Source: Bog-473 sp963719485
Lineage (GTDB): Bacteria; Actinomycetota; Acidimicrobiia; Acidimicrobiales; RAAP-2
DNA: 64,000 bases
NCBI GenBank assembly: GCA_963719485.1
Contig: OY970387.1
Coordinates: forward strand, 2,232,001 to 2,296,000
Direction of reading: 5' to 3'
Shown: positions 51,097-60,246 of the stretch, piece after piece
How the letters are laid out: the number at the start of each line of letters is the position of its first letter
How positions within the stretch are numbered: position 1 is the first letter of the stretch
Position numbers and translations under genes: made by a program
The notes under the pieces: model-generated
Seen by the model: only the letters and a program-made list of their open reading frames with translations
The model's database searches: none
Told to the model about the DNA's origin: nothing

Positions 51097-51732
51097 ATGA
51101 CCACCGCGATCATCGGCACCGGAGGCATCGGATCGGCCATCGCGCGTCAGCTTGCTGCCGGTGGCGAGGCCCTCCAGCTCGCGAGCGCCGACAAAGAGTC
51201 GGCGCGTCAGCTGGCCGCGGCGATCGGCGGAGCGGCGGTCGTCGCCCTCGACAACCGGAGCGCTTTGCAGGGAGCCGATGCCGTCGTCCTTGCGTTGCGG
51301 TTCTCCGTGTTGAAGGACGTCATCGACGAGATCGCCGACGCGCTGGGAGACACGTCTCTCGTCGTTCCGAGCAATCCGGTCGGACTCGACGCACAAGGCA
51401 AGGTCGTGCGCCTCCTCCCTGAAGGGCAGTCATCGGGCCACGTTGTCGCTGGGTGGTTGCCGATCGGGACACGCTTTGCCATTGCGTTCGGCACCATGTC
51501 GGCCGATCTCTTCGAGTCCTCGAGCCACCGGTCGCCCGAGCCTGCGGTTCTGTTCTACGTGTCCGAGGAGGAGCATGGGAGCGACGAATTCGAGCGGCTG
51601 ATCAGAACGGCTGGCTTCGAGCCGATCAGGATCGGCGGTCTCGAACAGTCGAGCCGACTCGAGGTGGGTGGCGACCTGCACGATCTCGTCGTCGGTCCGG
51701 CAGAGGCGCGGTCCCTGATCATTGGGGCCTGA
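51097..51732 (+). CDS. NAD(P)-binding protein of the F420-dependent NADP reductase (NpdG-like) family
   Basis: 211 residues. TTAIIGTGGIGSAIARQLAA is a Rossmann start; ADAVVLALRFSVLKDVIDEI and VVPSNPVGLDAQGKV (in place of TNP) follow the family pattern; the C-terminal half (RTAGFEPIRIGGLEQSSRLE) is also in keeping. Members transfer hydride between F420 and NADP, but many paralogues merely share the fold. ATG 51097 follows GGAGCAGGTC. Confidence 0.78.
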   Translation: MTTAIIGTGGIGSAIARQLAAGGEALQLASADKESARQLAAAIGGAAVVALDNRSALQGADAVVLALRFSVLKDVIDEIADALGDTSLVVPSNPVGLDAQGKVVRLLPEGQSSGHVVAGWLPIGTRFAIAFGTMSADLFESSSHRSPEPAVLFYVSEEEHGSDEFERLIRTAGFEPIRIGGLEQSSRLEVGGDLHDLVVGPAEARSLIIGA

Positions 51733-51882
51733 TCGCTTTGCCGCCTCGGCCGGGGAGTTCAACGTATTTCTTTGGAGAGGTGATTCACGCGACTTTGACA
51801 CCCTCGCCAAAGCGTGGAGGCCTGCTCGTCGCGGGCGCAGAGCATGGCTACGCTCAGCCAGGGGGCGATTGAGGAAAGGCGC

Positions 51883-52785
51883 ATGTCTGAGATACTGCGG
51901 TTCGACGGTGAGGTAGCAGTCGTGACGGGCGCGGGACGCGGCATGGGCCGAACCCATGCTCTCGAGCTTGCTCGGCGCGGCGCCAGGGTTGTCGTCAATG
52001 ACATCCAAGGAGCCCAACAGATCGCGGATGAGATCCACGCTGAAGGAGGGCAAGCGGTCGCCGACACTCACTCCGTCGCTACCGAAGCGGGCGGTCAAGC
52101 CATCATCGACCTCTGCATCGACACCTGGGGCCGATTGGACGCCGTGGTCACCAACGCCACAATCTACCTACCCAAGCCATTCCACGATATGACCCTCGCT
52201 AATTTTGATGCAGTTCTTGACGTCAAGTTGCGCGCTGCGTTCTTCGTGCTCCACCCCGCCTATCGCCACATGAAGGACCATGGTGGTGGCCGCCTCGTCG
52301 GCGTGACCTCGGGCGCCGGCCTCCAGGGCATGGCAAGCCAGGCCAACTACGCGGCTGCCAACACCGGGCTCATCGGCCTGTTCCGGACGCTCTCGCTGGA
52401 GGGACAGGAGCACGGCATCAAGGCCAACCTTCTCAACCCCGGATCCCTCATCGCCGGCCAAATGTCCCCTTTCATGTACCAGATACCCGGTGTCAACGGC
52501 GACGACATCCGAGACAACTTCTTGCCGGAGCGGGTCAGTCCTATGGTCGCGGTACTTTCCCACCGCACCTGCCCGTGTTCAGGGCAGATCCTGGGCGCCT
52601 GGGGCGGCCGGTTCGCTCGATCAACGATCACCACCGCCAAGGGCTGGATCTCCAAAGAACCGCCGACCGCCGAGGACGTCGCGGATCACTGGGACGAAAT
52701 CGTCGATCCGATCGACGCCATCGACTATCCCAACGACGTCATGATCTTCGCGGTCGAAAACATGCAGCTTCTCTACGGGCGGTGA
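51883..52785 (+). CDS. SDR-family protein with Asn in place of the catalytic Lys
   Basis: 300 residues from ATG 51883 (GAGGAAAGG upstream). VVTGAGRGMGRTHALELARR binds the cofactor; VVTNATIYLP replaces NNAG; GVTSGAGLQGMASQANYAAA then NTGLIGLFRTL is the active-site helix with Tyr156 but Asn160 (AAC) instead of Lys. A long C-terminal part of about 90 residues (RVSPMVAVLSHRTCPCSGQI; GWISKEPPTAEDVADHWDEI) matches the peroxisomal HSD17B4/FOX2-like group. The altered YxxxN motif casts doubt on normal oxidoreductase activity. Confidence 0.82.
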   Translation: MSEILRFDGEVAVVTGAGRGMGRTHALELARRGARVVVNDIQGAQQIADEIHAEGGQAVADTHSVATEAGGQAIIDLCIDTWGRLDAVVTNATIYLPKPFHDMTLANFDAVLDVKLRAAFFVLHPAYRHMKDHGGGRLVGVTSGAGLQGMASQANYAAANTGLIGLFRTLSLEGQEHGIKANLLNPGSLIAGQMSPFMYQIPGVNGDDIRDNFLPERVSPMVAVLSHRTCPCSGQILGAWGGRFARSTITTAKGWISKEPPTAEDVADHWDEIVDPIDAIDYPNDVMIFAVENMQLLYGR

Positions 52786-52880
52786 CCGGCCCGAACCGAC
52801 GAACGCAAGATTCATGGAGAAGGAATCAGACTTGGCCTGCGCCCCTTTCCCCAACCCGTGGCGTTGCACCTTGGGATTCG

Positions 52881-52937
52881 ACCTGACCTGACCTGACCTG
52901 ACATGACCTGACCTGACCTGACCGGTTTCAACCGGTC
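52881..52937. repeat. Pentanucleotide tandem repeat followed by an 18-bp palindrome
   Basis: Eight ACCTG units (52881-52920), the fifth being ACATG, run straight into the palindrome GACCGGTT-TC-AACCGGTC (52920-52937). Placed between the SDR gene and an IS30-type transposase fragment; the palindrome may be an IS end or a terminator stem. Confidence 0.75.
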
Positions 52938-52998
52938 ATCGCAATCGCTGAGCTGACCAGCCAGTCTCTGGGTGGTCCACGAGCGAGGAGACGGTGCC

Positions 52999-53310
52999 AT
53001 GGTCATGTCCCCCCAAGAACGAGCTGAAGTTCGACGACTCCACCGAGAACGGGTGCCGCGAAAGGAGATCGCCGGCCGGCTGGGCCACAAGTTCGTCGAG
53101 GTCTACTCGGTGCTCCGAGTCAGCACAGCCGCCGAGGAGCGCTGGTTCAACCCCGGGCGGACCCGGCTGTCGTTAACCGACCGTGAGGAGATCCGAGCCG
53201 GCCTCGAGCGCGGCGAGACCTACAAGGCCATCGCGGCGCAGCCGGACTGGGCGATCTCGACGATCTCGCGTGAGGTGGCCCACAACGGTGGTCGGGTCCG
53301 CTATCGGCGG
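52999..53310 (+). pseudogene. IS30-family transposase, N-terminal fragment
   Basis: Two HTH units of the IS30 N-terminus can be seen: SPQERAEVRRLHRERVPRKE then IAGRLGHKF, and TRLSLTDREEIRAGLERGET then YKAIAAQPDWAISTISREVA followed by HNGGRVRYR. After about 53310 the frame runs into the antisense of the CHAD gene and the catalytic DDE domain is missing. A remnant of insertion; the left end may be the palindrome at 52920-52937. Confidence 0.75.
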
Positions 53311-53339
53311 TGTCGGCCCATCGGCGCGCCGCGCGTCTA

Positions 53340-54909
53340 TCAACCAGAGGGCTGCCATCCGTTCGACGATTCCAGGTCGTGCCACACCGCCTTCCAACGA
53401 CGCCGCAGCTTCTTCTGCTGGCGGCGCTGATGGGCAGCGAGCAGCCCGGCCGTGTAGCTGGCTTCCGGCGTGGACCGCCGTGATTCTGCGGCGAGCCATG
53501 CCTCCGCGACGACGGCGTCGTGATGGTCCCCGAGGACCGTCTGCAGCTCTTTGGCCGCTCTCGCCGTCCGACGAGCGGGGCTTCCCACCACGGCAGTCAC
53601 GGCCTCGGATGCGTAGCGGACCTGTTTGGCCTTGATGCGAACCTGATGCAGATCACCGTCTGTCGGATGGTGGCGAGCCGCCTTGCGCGCCCTCTTCTCG
53701 AGGGGGAGCCATGACCTGGCGACGACGCGCGGCAGGTCCACGAGGGCGAGATCCCCGGGTCCTGGTCTTGGCTCGCCGTCGCGATCCGGGTGACCCAGGA
53801 ACGGAGGAAGGCTCGACGCCGCGTGGAGCCGGTCGAGGAGCTGCAGGTACCGCTCGTCCTCGAGCGCGGCCGCGAGGTCTGTGGCGGCGTGGTGTCGCTG
53901 CTCCTTGAGGCGGTCTCGTAGCTGCTGGCGCCCGGCGTGTTCATCGTCAGACGGGTCAGTGGACTCGAGATCCAGCCGATCCATCAGCACGTCGGAATCT
54001 CTCACTCTCCCCAACGCCGTCCCGATCCAGCGGAGATCGGCGCGCACATGGCCCACCCACACCGGGTCGAGGAAGGGGCCGAAGGTCTTGAGGTCAGACC
54101 GCAGGCGGCGGGTGCCCACCCTGGTCTGGTGGACGTCCTCGGGCTCCGGCGTGGATGGCTGCAGGCGGAGAAGGACGTCGTGGCTCAGCATGCGATCCAG
54201 CGAGCCGGCGATGGATGCCCGCACCACGTCGGCCACGGTCGCCCGCGCGCCGAGCTGCGACTCCCCACTCCGCACGGGACCGGCGGCGACCGCCGGGCCC
54301 AGGGCCTTGGCAAGTTTGGTCTCGGTCTCGGGACTGGCTCCCTCGGCCCGCAATCGCCGCACGACCTCCTTGAACAGTCCCCGCGTGGCATGGTCGTCGG
54401 TTTCCGAACTGAGCTCAAGCTCGAGCTGGCGAAAGCGCAGGCCGTCCTGCGGGCCGCCGCTCACTGTGACCGTGTCGTCGTCGAGCTCCGCCCACGTGGT
54501 GCCGTAGGCGTCTCGGAGGACGAAACGGCGTCGGGTCGTGATGATGGTGACGACCGGACTCAGCTCCGAGGACCGCACGATGCCGCGCAGTATCCGCTGG
54601 GCCTCCGCGGGGAGGGTCGCCTCGCTGCCGGGCCACGAGATCTCGGTTCGCTCCAACACCCGACCCGCGACCTTGCCGGGCAGCTTGAGCGTCCAGAGCC
54701 CGGGACCAGGTTGCTCGCCCACCCGGTGCCGGATGGTTATGTTCCGGTCGAAGAGCCGGAAGTCCGGCGTGTCGTGGTAGATCGCCCTGAGCTGCTGCGG
54801 CGGGAGCAGTGGCACCGCGTTGGTGAGGTCCTGCAGGGCGGGTAACTCGAGCTCAAGCGTCGCGCGCGAATTTCATCTCACGCTCGACGTGCTCCGTCCT
54901 CCTGCTCAT
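53340..54909 (-). pseudogene. CYTH and CHAD domain protein, frameshifted near its N-terminus
   Basis: About 520 residues if repaired. The N-terminal CYTH start SRRTEHVEREMKFARDA (from ATG 54909), with the ExExK-like triphosphate motif, is cut by a stop around 54855; one frame over, ELELPALQDLTNAVPLLPPQ continues the domain, and the rest is intact (TLKLPGKVAGRVLERTEISW; RRRFVLRDAYGTTWAEL). From about residue 210 a CHAD helical domain (VHQTRVGTRRLRSDLKTFGP, HQVRIKAKQVRYASEAVTAV) follows, known to bind polyphosphate. A single indel explains the break. As read, a start at 54815 would leave a CYTH domain without its first strand. Confidence 0.78.
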
Positions 54910-55073
54910 GCATACCTCTTACCCGATTGCCGGACGGCTATTCGGCGCCGGGGCACCCTGCGCGATCAGCCCGACCGCTCCCGGTCGGGCGGCGGCAGAG
55001 GCGCCGCCGCACCGTGAAGCCTCTGAGTCCGAGAGGGGTCGGCCACGGGATTGGGTATGGACCCGGAGTGGAT

Positions 55074-55721
55074 GTGCTGAGCAAACACTCTTCGGTCGGA
55101 ACGCAAGGAAGGCAGGCTCCAGCGCGCCGACCCCGGGCACACGCCTCCCGCCGGATCGCAGTCGTCAGCTGTGCGGTCGTGGTGTTGGGCGCTCTGAGCG
55201 CGTGGCTGTGGCGCGACTTGACCACCCGCCCGGCCGTCTACGTGGTGGGTGACTCAATCACTGCCTTGAGCAGAGATTCGATCGCTGTTGCATTCACCAA
55301 CGCGGGCTACAACGCGACGATCAGTGCCACTCCGGGTGTGAAGATCGGACAGGCACTCACGAATGTGACCACCCTTGCGCACAACCAACCGTGGGCATGG
55401 GTGATTGAGCTCGGCACCGACGATGCGGGCGCGAGAGACGCAACATGGACCCAGCCATTTCTCGGTGAGTGGGCTGCGATCTCGCCCGCCACCTGTGTCG
55501 TCTACGTCACGGTTTCCCCTCGCTCGGGACCCGTGGGAGCACAGATCGACTCGAGCATCGCGAGGCTCGCCCAGGCACACGCCAATGTGCATGTTCTCGA
55601 GTGGGGGCAACTTGAATATACGAACCCCGCCTGGGTGTCGCCTGATGGCATCCACCCCACCACCGTTGGCCAGGCGGCGCTGGCCGGGCTCGAGACGGAA
55701 GCGCTGCGCCATAGTTGCTGA
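55074..55721 (+). CDS. Membrane-anchored SGNH-hydrolase-like protein
   Basis: About 215 residues from GTG 55074 (GGAGTGGAT upstream; GTG 55068 is alternative). A basic N-terminus and one hydrophobic helix (IAVVSCAVVVLGALSAWLW) give a signal anchor. VYVVGDSITALSRDS is SGNH block I with the nucleophile Ser, WVIELGTDDAGARD stands for block III with Asp where Asn is usual (GTDD for GxND), and SPDGIHPTTVG is block V with the Asp-x-x-His. Probably an extracytoplasmic esterase/acetyl transferase-like protein with altered oxyanion residue. Confidence 0.75.
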   Translation: MLSKHSSVGTQGRQAPARRPRAHASRRIAVVSCAVVVLGALSAWLWRDLTTRPAVYVVGDSITALSRDSIAVAFTNAGYNATISATPGVKIGQALTNVTTLAHNQPWAWVIELGTDDAGARDATWTQPFLGEWAAISPATCVVYVTVSPRSGPVGAQIDSSIARLAQAHANVHVLEWGQLEYTNPAWVSPDGIHPTTVGQAALAGLETEALRHSC

Positions 55722-55849
55722 GAATTATCCGAGTGCTTCGGATCCGGCACCGGCTGCCGGATTGCGGTCGAGCCCGGGCACAACGATGATGCAGCAGCAA
55801 TCAGTGCCGCCATATCGGCGCAAGCACCGCACGGGCAGGGGAGCAGAGA

Positions 55850-56317
55850 ATGAAGAACGACGTCTTCACGGTCGAGCGCCTCATCAACGCCCCGCCGGAG
55901 GTCATTTTCGACGTCTTGGCCGACCCGGCCAAACACTCCCTCATCGATGGCTCTGGGATGCTGCAGGGGGCGAACCAATCGGACTCGGGCAGGCTCGCGC
56001 TCGGGGTGACGTTCGGCATGGGGATGAAGATGGGAGTCCGCTATTCCACGTTGAACACCGTCGTGGAGTTCGAGGAGAACCGCCGTATCGCCTGGCAGAC
56101 GGGACCCAAGGGCAGGCTCGAGCCCTACGTGGCAGGCCGGATCTGGCGCTACGAACTCGAACCACACGGCGACCGCACCCAGGTGCGGGAAAGCTGGGAC
56201 ATCTCCACCGATCACCAGCGCGTGCTCTTGACGCTCGGCGACATCTACTCGAAGAAGACCCGCCGTGACATGGAGCTGACGTTGGCTCGACTCGACGCAT
56301 TGGTGACCAAGCCCTAA
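55850..56317 (+). CDS. SRPBCC (START-like) family protein
   Basis: 155 residues. TVERLINAPPEVIFDVLADP starts the helix-grip fold, and TRRDMELTLARLDALVTKP is the long C-terminal helix. Members bind hydrophobic ligands or act as polyketide cyclase-like enzymes; nothing more specific can be said. ATG 55850 after AGGGGAGCAGAG. Confidence 0.85.
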   Translation: MKNDVFTVERLINAPPEVIFDVLADPAKHSLIDGSGMLQGANQSDSGRLALGVTFGMGMKMGVRYSTLNTVVEFEENRRIAWQTGPKGRLEPYVAGRIWRYELEPHGDRTQVRESWDISTDHQRVLLTLGDIYSKKTRRDMELTLARLDALVTKP

Positions 56318-56336
56318 GCGTTCACGAGCGCGTGGC

Positions 56337-57147
56337 TCAGCGGGCGAAGAGGTGGTAGCCGGCAAACGCCCACGCTGCGACGAGCGTGACCTGCGCGAGC
56401 CGTGAGGCGGAGATGAATCGGACGAACTCCTCCGCGTTCGCCCTCCGGCCCACCGAGTGACGAGCCGACAGGTCGATGAGAAGAGCGACGAGGGGCAGCG
56501 CCACCCAGAACGCGACTCCGACGGGCGGGCTCGATGGCAGGAGCAGCGACGGCGTGACGGGATGAACCCCCGGTGATCCCAGAGCGGCGGCCAACGCGCC
56601 CCCGCTCCCGGGAGTGGGCGGATCTCCTGCCTCGCCCACGCCCCCGACGGGCGCCCGGACGCGCGCCACCTCGTAGCCGATCCCCACGAGCACCCACACC
56701 AGGAGCAGGGCCGCGTTGAGCGGGCGGTAGGCCTGGGCCAGCGCGCTGATCGTGAGGTGGTACTGGTGCGGGCCGGTATCGATGCCAAGGACGTCCCAGG
56801 CCAGCGCGACCACCAGGAGCGCCAACCACGGCGCGACACCTCGTAGCGCCGGTCCCGGACCGCCCCGGTCAACTCGCGGCCACGGGTCTCGCGCCGGTTC
56901 GAAGACGCCAGCCGAGGCGCCGACCCCTCTTCCCGCGCCAGAGCGCGAGACCGACGAGGAGTACCGCGCCCAGCGAGATACCCCACGTGATCTCCGCGGC
57001 CGCCGACGTCCGGTGGTAGCCGCTGACCCAGCCGCACCACTCACACAGGGCGATCCCGGCAAGGCCGATGACCACGCCTCGAGCACGCACGGCCACCGGT
57101 CTATCCCAGCCGGGAGGCGACACGGACGTGGAAGCCCAGGGATCCAA
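56337..57147 (-). pseudogene. Membrane protein, probably one gene broken by a frameshift near 56.9 kb
   Basis: The first part reads (from TTG 57147, or a later GTG) as a two-helix segment AVRARGVVIGLAGIALCEWC, HRTSAAAEITWGISLGAVLL, ending 56869. A different frame then encodes VAPWLALLVVALAWDVLGID, TGPHQYHLTISALAQAYRPL and more helices to 56337 (WAFAGYHLFAR). The second frame has no good start codon ahead of its first helix, and the motif DxxGIDTGPHxYHLTISAL is one I recall in a single actinobacterial membrane protein, so a one-base slip around 56880-56930 is most likely. Function unknown. Confidence 0.5.
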
Positions 57148-57169
57148 GTGCAGCCATTAGGGTCCGCCG

Positions 57170-58432
57170 ATGGCCAAGGGGGGACTGCTGCGCCACCGCG
57201 ACTTCCGGTTGCTCTGGGGCGGCGAGACGGTCAGCGAGCTCGGCTCACAGGTCAGTCTCCTGGCCATCCCACTGCTCGCGGTGGGGACGCTCCACGCCAC
57301 GACCCTCGAAATGGGATTCCTGACGGCGGCATCGACGGCCGCCTTCCTCGTTGTCGGGCTCCCCGCCGGGGTGTGGGTCGATCGGATGCGGAAGCGCCGC
57401 GTCATGATCGGTGCCGACGTGGGCCGGATGCTCGCACTGGGCTCGGTCCCGATCGCCTATGCCGTCGGCGGCCTCACACTGGCCCAGCTCTTCGTCGTCA
57501 CACTGGCCAGCGGGATCCTCACCGTGTTCTTCGACGTCGCCTACCAGTCCTACCTTCCGGGCCTGGTCGGACGCGAGCACCTCGTGGAGGGCAACGCCAA
57601 GCTCACCGGCAGCGCGCAGGTGGCGGCGGTGGCCGGCCCCAGCGCCGCCGGTGGCCTCGTCCAGGCCATCGGCAGCTCGGCCGCGGTGGCGGTCGACGCG
57701 GCGAGCTTCGTCGTTTCCGCCGTGGCCGTCGGCGCGATCCGCGCGCCCGAGCCGAAGCCCGCCGTGCCCGAGGGCGGCCACCCCAGGCTCGTGCACGGCA
57801 TCGCCGAGGGACTGCGCTTCGTGTTCGGCGATGCGCTCCTGCGGGCCATCGCGGCCACGACCGCCACCGCCAACCTCTTCAGCGGCATCGCTGCCGCGGT
57901 CGAGATCATCTTCCTGGTGCGCCAGGTCCACGCCTCACCGGGGCAGATCGGCCTCCTCTTCACCATGGGCGGGATCGGCGGCGTGGCCGGCGCGTTCGCG
58001 GCGGGGCCGATCGCCCGCCGTTTCGGCGGGGCGCGCGCCACCATCGTCGGCATCGCCTGCAGCGTCGGGGCGCTGCTGATCCCGCTCACCATGCCCGGCG
58101 CAGGGCTCCTGTACTTCGGCTTCGGGATGCTCCTGGTGGGTTTCTCGGCGACGGTCTACAACGTGAACCAGGTCAGCTTCCGCCAGCGCCTGTGCCCCGA
58201 CCGCCTCCTCGGGCGGATGAACGCCACCATGCGTTTCGTCGTCTGGGGCGTGCTGCCGATTGGCGCGCTTCTCGGCGGTGTCTTCGGGGCGGTCTTCGGG
58301 CTGCGCACCACGCTGTGGGTGGGCGCGCTGGGCCAGGCCCTGGCGGGAATCTGGTTGCTCGCATCGCCGATGCGCACCCTGCGCGACTTCCCCGATGCCG
58401 CCCAGGAGACGGAGGGGGACAGCGGCAGCTGA
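57170..58432 (+). CDS. MFS transporter (MFS_3, enterobactin-exporter-like)
   Basis: 420 residues with 12 predicted helices. LLRHRDFRLLWGGETVSELG is the characteristic N-terminus of this group, GVWVDRMRKRRVMIGADVGR is the motif A loop, and PDRLLGRMNATMRFVVWGVL is the conserved second-half motif. Exporter of unknown substrate. Divergent from the membrane gene with start codons only 22 bp apart. Confidence 0.9.
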   Translation: MAKGGLLRHRDFRLLWGGETVSELGSQVSLLAIPLLAVGTLHATTLEMGFLTAASTAAFLVVGLPAGVWVDRMRKRRVMIGADVGRMLALGSVPIAYAVGGLTLAQLFVVTLASGILTVFFDVAYQSYLPGLVGREHLVEGNAKLTGSAQVAAVAGPSAAGGLVQAIGSSAAVAVDAASFVVSAVAVGAIRAPEPKPAVPEGGHPRLVHGIAEGLRFVFGDALLRAIAATTATANLFSGIAAAVEIIFLVRQVHASPGQIGLLFTMGGIGGVAGAFAAGPIARRFGGARATIVGIACSVGALLIPLTMPGAGLLYFGFGMLLVGFSATVYNVNQVSFRQRLCPDRLLGRMNATMRFVVWGVLPIGALLGGVFGAVFGLRTTLWVGALGQALAGIWLLASPMRTLRDFPDAAQETEGDSGS

Positions 58433-58463
58433 CTCGCGGGATCCGGCGCCGGCGCCCCTGGGT

Positions 58464-59105
58464 CTAGCGGTGGTGCTCGGTGACGCCGACGGCCGGCAAG
58501 GCCTCGATCTCCTCCTTGGTCATCTTGACCGTGATGCCCGTGTCGATCTTCTCGACGGCGTCGATCGGGATGGCCACCTGCTTCTTTCCCCACAGGTGCC
58601 CTTCCTGCAGGAGCACGTGGGTGACGTGCCCCCGGGCCGAGTCGATGACGAGCCCCTCCACCTTGCCGATCTCACCGTCGCTCGCGTGCACGGTCTCGTC
58701 GCGCCGCACGCCGACCTCACCCGGCGGGAGGGTGTCGCGGGTCTCGACCGCGCTGGCCAAGGCGAGCGTCGGGTCGGCGCCACCCTCCAGGCCGAAGTAG
58801 GGCCAGTAGTACGCCTCGTGCGCGGCGTAGGCGTCGTAGCCACTTCCGCCGGGGAGGAAGTCGGTCTCCTCGGCCGAAGGGAGTCTCTCGAACTCGGCGA
58901 GGGTGCTGCGGACACGGACACCGCTGGCGCCCGCCTCCACCATGTCGAGCGGGACGAGGCGGCCCAGGCCGCTGCGGTGCTCGGGCTCGACCACCAGGTG
59001 GGTGAGCTCGCGGGCCACCGGGTCGACCACCACCCGGCTCACCGCGCCACAGGGCCCGTCGCTGCACTCGACGGCGGCCCCGATCGTGAACGTGGTGTCT
59101 GCCAT
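58464..59105 (-). CDS. PRC-barrel domain protein
   Basis: 213 residues, soluble, with two PRC-barrel-like halves: FTIGAAVECSDGPCGAVSRV with VVDPVARELTHLVVEPEH, and DETVHASDGEIGKVEGLVID with VTHVLLQEGHLWGKKQVAIP. A Tyr/Asp-rich region joins them (YDAYAAHEAYYWPYFG). ATG 59105 follows AGAGGAGG. PRC-barrels serve as structural or RNA-processing-associated modules; role unknown here. Confidence 0.85.
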   Translation of the reverse strand: MADTTFTIGAAVECSDGPCGAVSRVVVDPVARELTHLVVEPEHRSGLGRLVPLDMVEAGASGVRVRSTLAEFERLPSAEETDFLPGGSGYDAYAAHEAYYWPYFGLEGGADPTLALASAVETRDTLPPGEVGVRRDETVHASDGEIGKVEGLVIDSARGHVTHVLLQEGHLWGKKQVAIPIDAVEKIDTGITVKMTKEEIEALPAVGVTEHHR

Positions 59106-59187
59106 ACCGGCCTCCTCTTGTCGGGCAAGACCCTACCGGGGCGGCGCGAACCTTCCGAGGTCCTTCCCGCAGCCAGGTCGGGCCGCG

Positions 59188-60180
59188 TCACCAGCCCCGG
59201 AGATCGATGTCCCAGCGTTCGACCACCTCGTCGCCGTCGACCACGAAGAGGTGCTCGTGATACGCCACGGTGGGGTCGACGTGCGCCGGGAGCACGTGGA
59301 CGCGGTCCCCGAGCCGCAGCGGGGAATCCGGGACGAACGTGAGGTGCTCGTCCGAGCAGAACCAGACCTCGGCGCCCTCGACGGACGGGTTGCCGTGGTC
59401 CATGCCCAGCGCCTTGAGCCCGCAGTCCCCCACGACCCAACCCGCCGACACCGAGATCACCGTGGCCAGCACCGAGAGCGCCTGGACGAAGGGCAGGCCG
59501 AGCTTGCCGTAGGCCGTGTCCATGAGAACGTAGGAACCGGCCTGGATCTCGGTGGCCCACGTGTTCATGTCGTAGGTCCCGGTGCCGCCCGCCGAGATCA
59601 CCTCGCCGCCAGCCTCGGCGGCGGCCAGGATCAGCTGCGCCATGGAGTCTTCGAGCATGGTGGTACGCGCCGCCCGGTCCTCGAGGCCGACGATGTGGCC
59701 TTCGTACCCCATCACTCCGCGCACGGTGAGACCGGCGGCCCGGGCATGATCGGCCAGCCGCCCGGCCTCCTCGGGCGGGCAGCCGCAGCGGGGGAGGCCG
59801 ACATTGACGTCGATCAGCACCTCGGGCACGCCGGCGCGCGCCGCTGCCTCGATCGTCGCGTCGGAGTCGACGGCGACGGTGACGCGCGAACCCGCCCGGG
59901 CGAGGACGCCCAGCCGGGTCGCGTCGGCCACCTCGTTGGCCAACAGGAGGTCCTCGCCCAGTCCGGCCCGCGCCATGCCCTCCATCTCGCGCACGGTGGC
60001 GCAGGTGAACCCGGTGTGGCCCGCCGCCGCCTGCCGGGCGGCCAGCGCCGTGCACTTGTGCGCCTTGACGTGCGGGCGCAGGCGCTCGCCCGGCAGGGCT
60101 TCGGCCATGGTGCGGATGTTCGCCTCGAGCCCGCCGGCGTCCACGAGGAGCGCCGGTGTCGTCAGCTGCGAGGTCTTCAT
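59188..60180 (-). CDS. PLP-dependent alanine racemase-fold enzyme (D-threonine aldolase / D-serine dehydratase-like)
   Basis: 330 residues from ATG 60180. The N-terminal alanine-racemase barrel carries LRPHVKAHKCTALAARQ, whose lysine binds PLP; GVMGYEGHI and SAGGTGTYDM are family blocks. The C-terminal domain has LPAHVDPTVAYHEHLFVV, corresponding to the HxDxT-type metal-ligand region of D-threonine aldolases. A metal-dependent aldolase or dehydratase acting on D-hydroxy amino acids is likely. Divergent from the amidase gene with a 66-bp gap. Confidence 0.85.
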   Translation of the reverse strand: MKTSQLTTPALLVDAGGLEANIRTMAEALPGERLRPHVKAHKCTALAARQAAAGHTGFTCATVREMEGMARAGLGEDLLLANEVADATRLGVLARAGSRVTVAVDSDATIEAAARAGVPEVLIDVNVGLPRCGCPPEEAGRLADHARAAGLTVRGVMGYEGHIVGLEDRAARTTMLEDSMAQLILAAAEAGGEVISAGGTGTYDMNTWATEIQAGSYVLMDTAYGKLGLPFVQALSVLATVISVSAGWVVGDCGLKALGMDHGNPSVEGAEVWFCSDEHLTFVPDSPLRLGDRVHVLPAHVDPTVAYHEHLFVVDGDEVVERWDIDLRGW

Positions 60181-60246
60181 CTCCGGCACGCTACCGACCG
60201 CCACTGCCGGCGACGTCGACCGGGCCTGCGGGCTACTCTCCGCGCC

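Noticed and set aside
48553..51140. Long minus-strand frames opposite the flavoprotein and VOC genes
   Set aside because: No family resemblance, and the plus-strand genes have clear motifs and ribosome sites.
58903..60246. 920-codon plus-strand frame upstream of the amidase
   Set aside because: Runs antisense through the PRC-barrel and PLP-enzyme genes, as expected in GC-rich DNA. Only the part from GTG 60247 is amidase.
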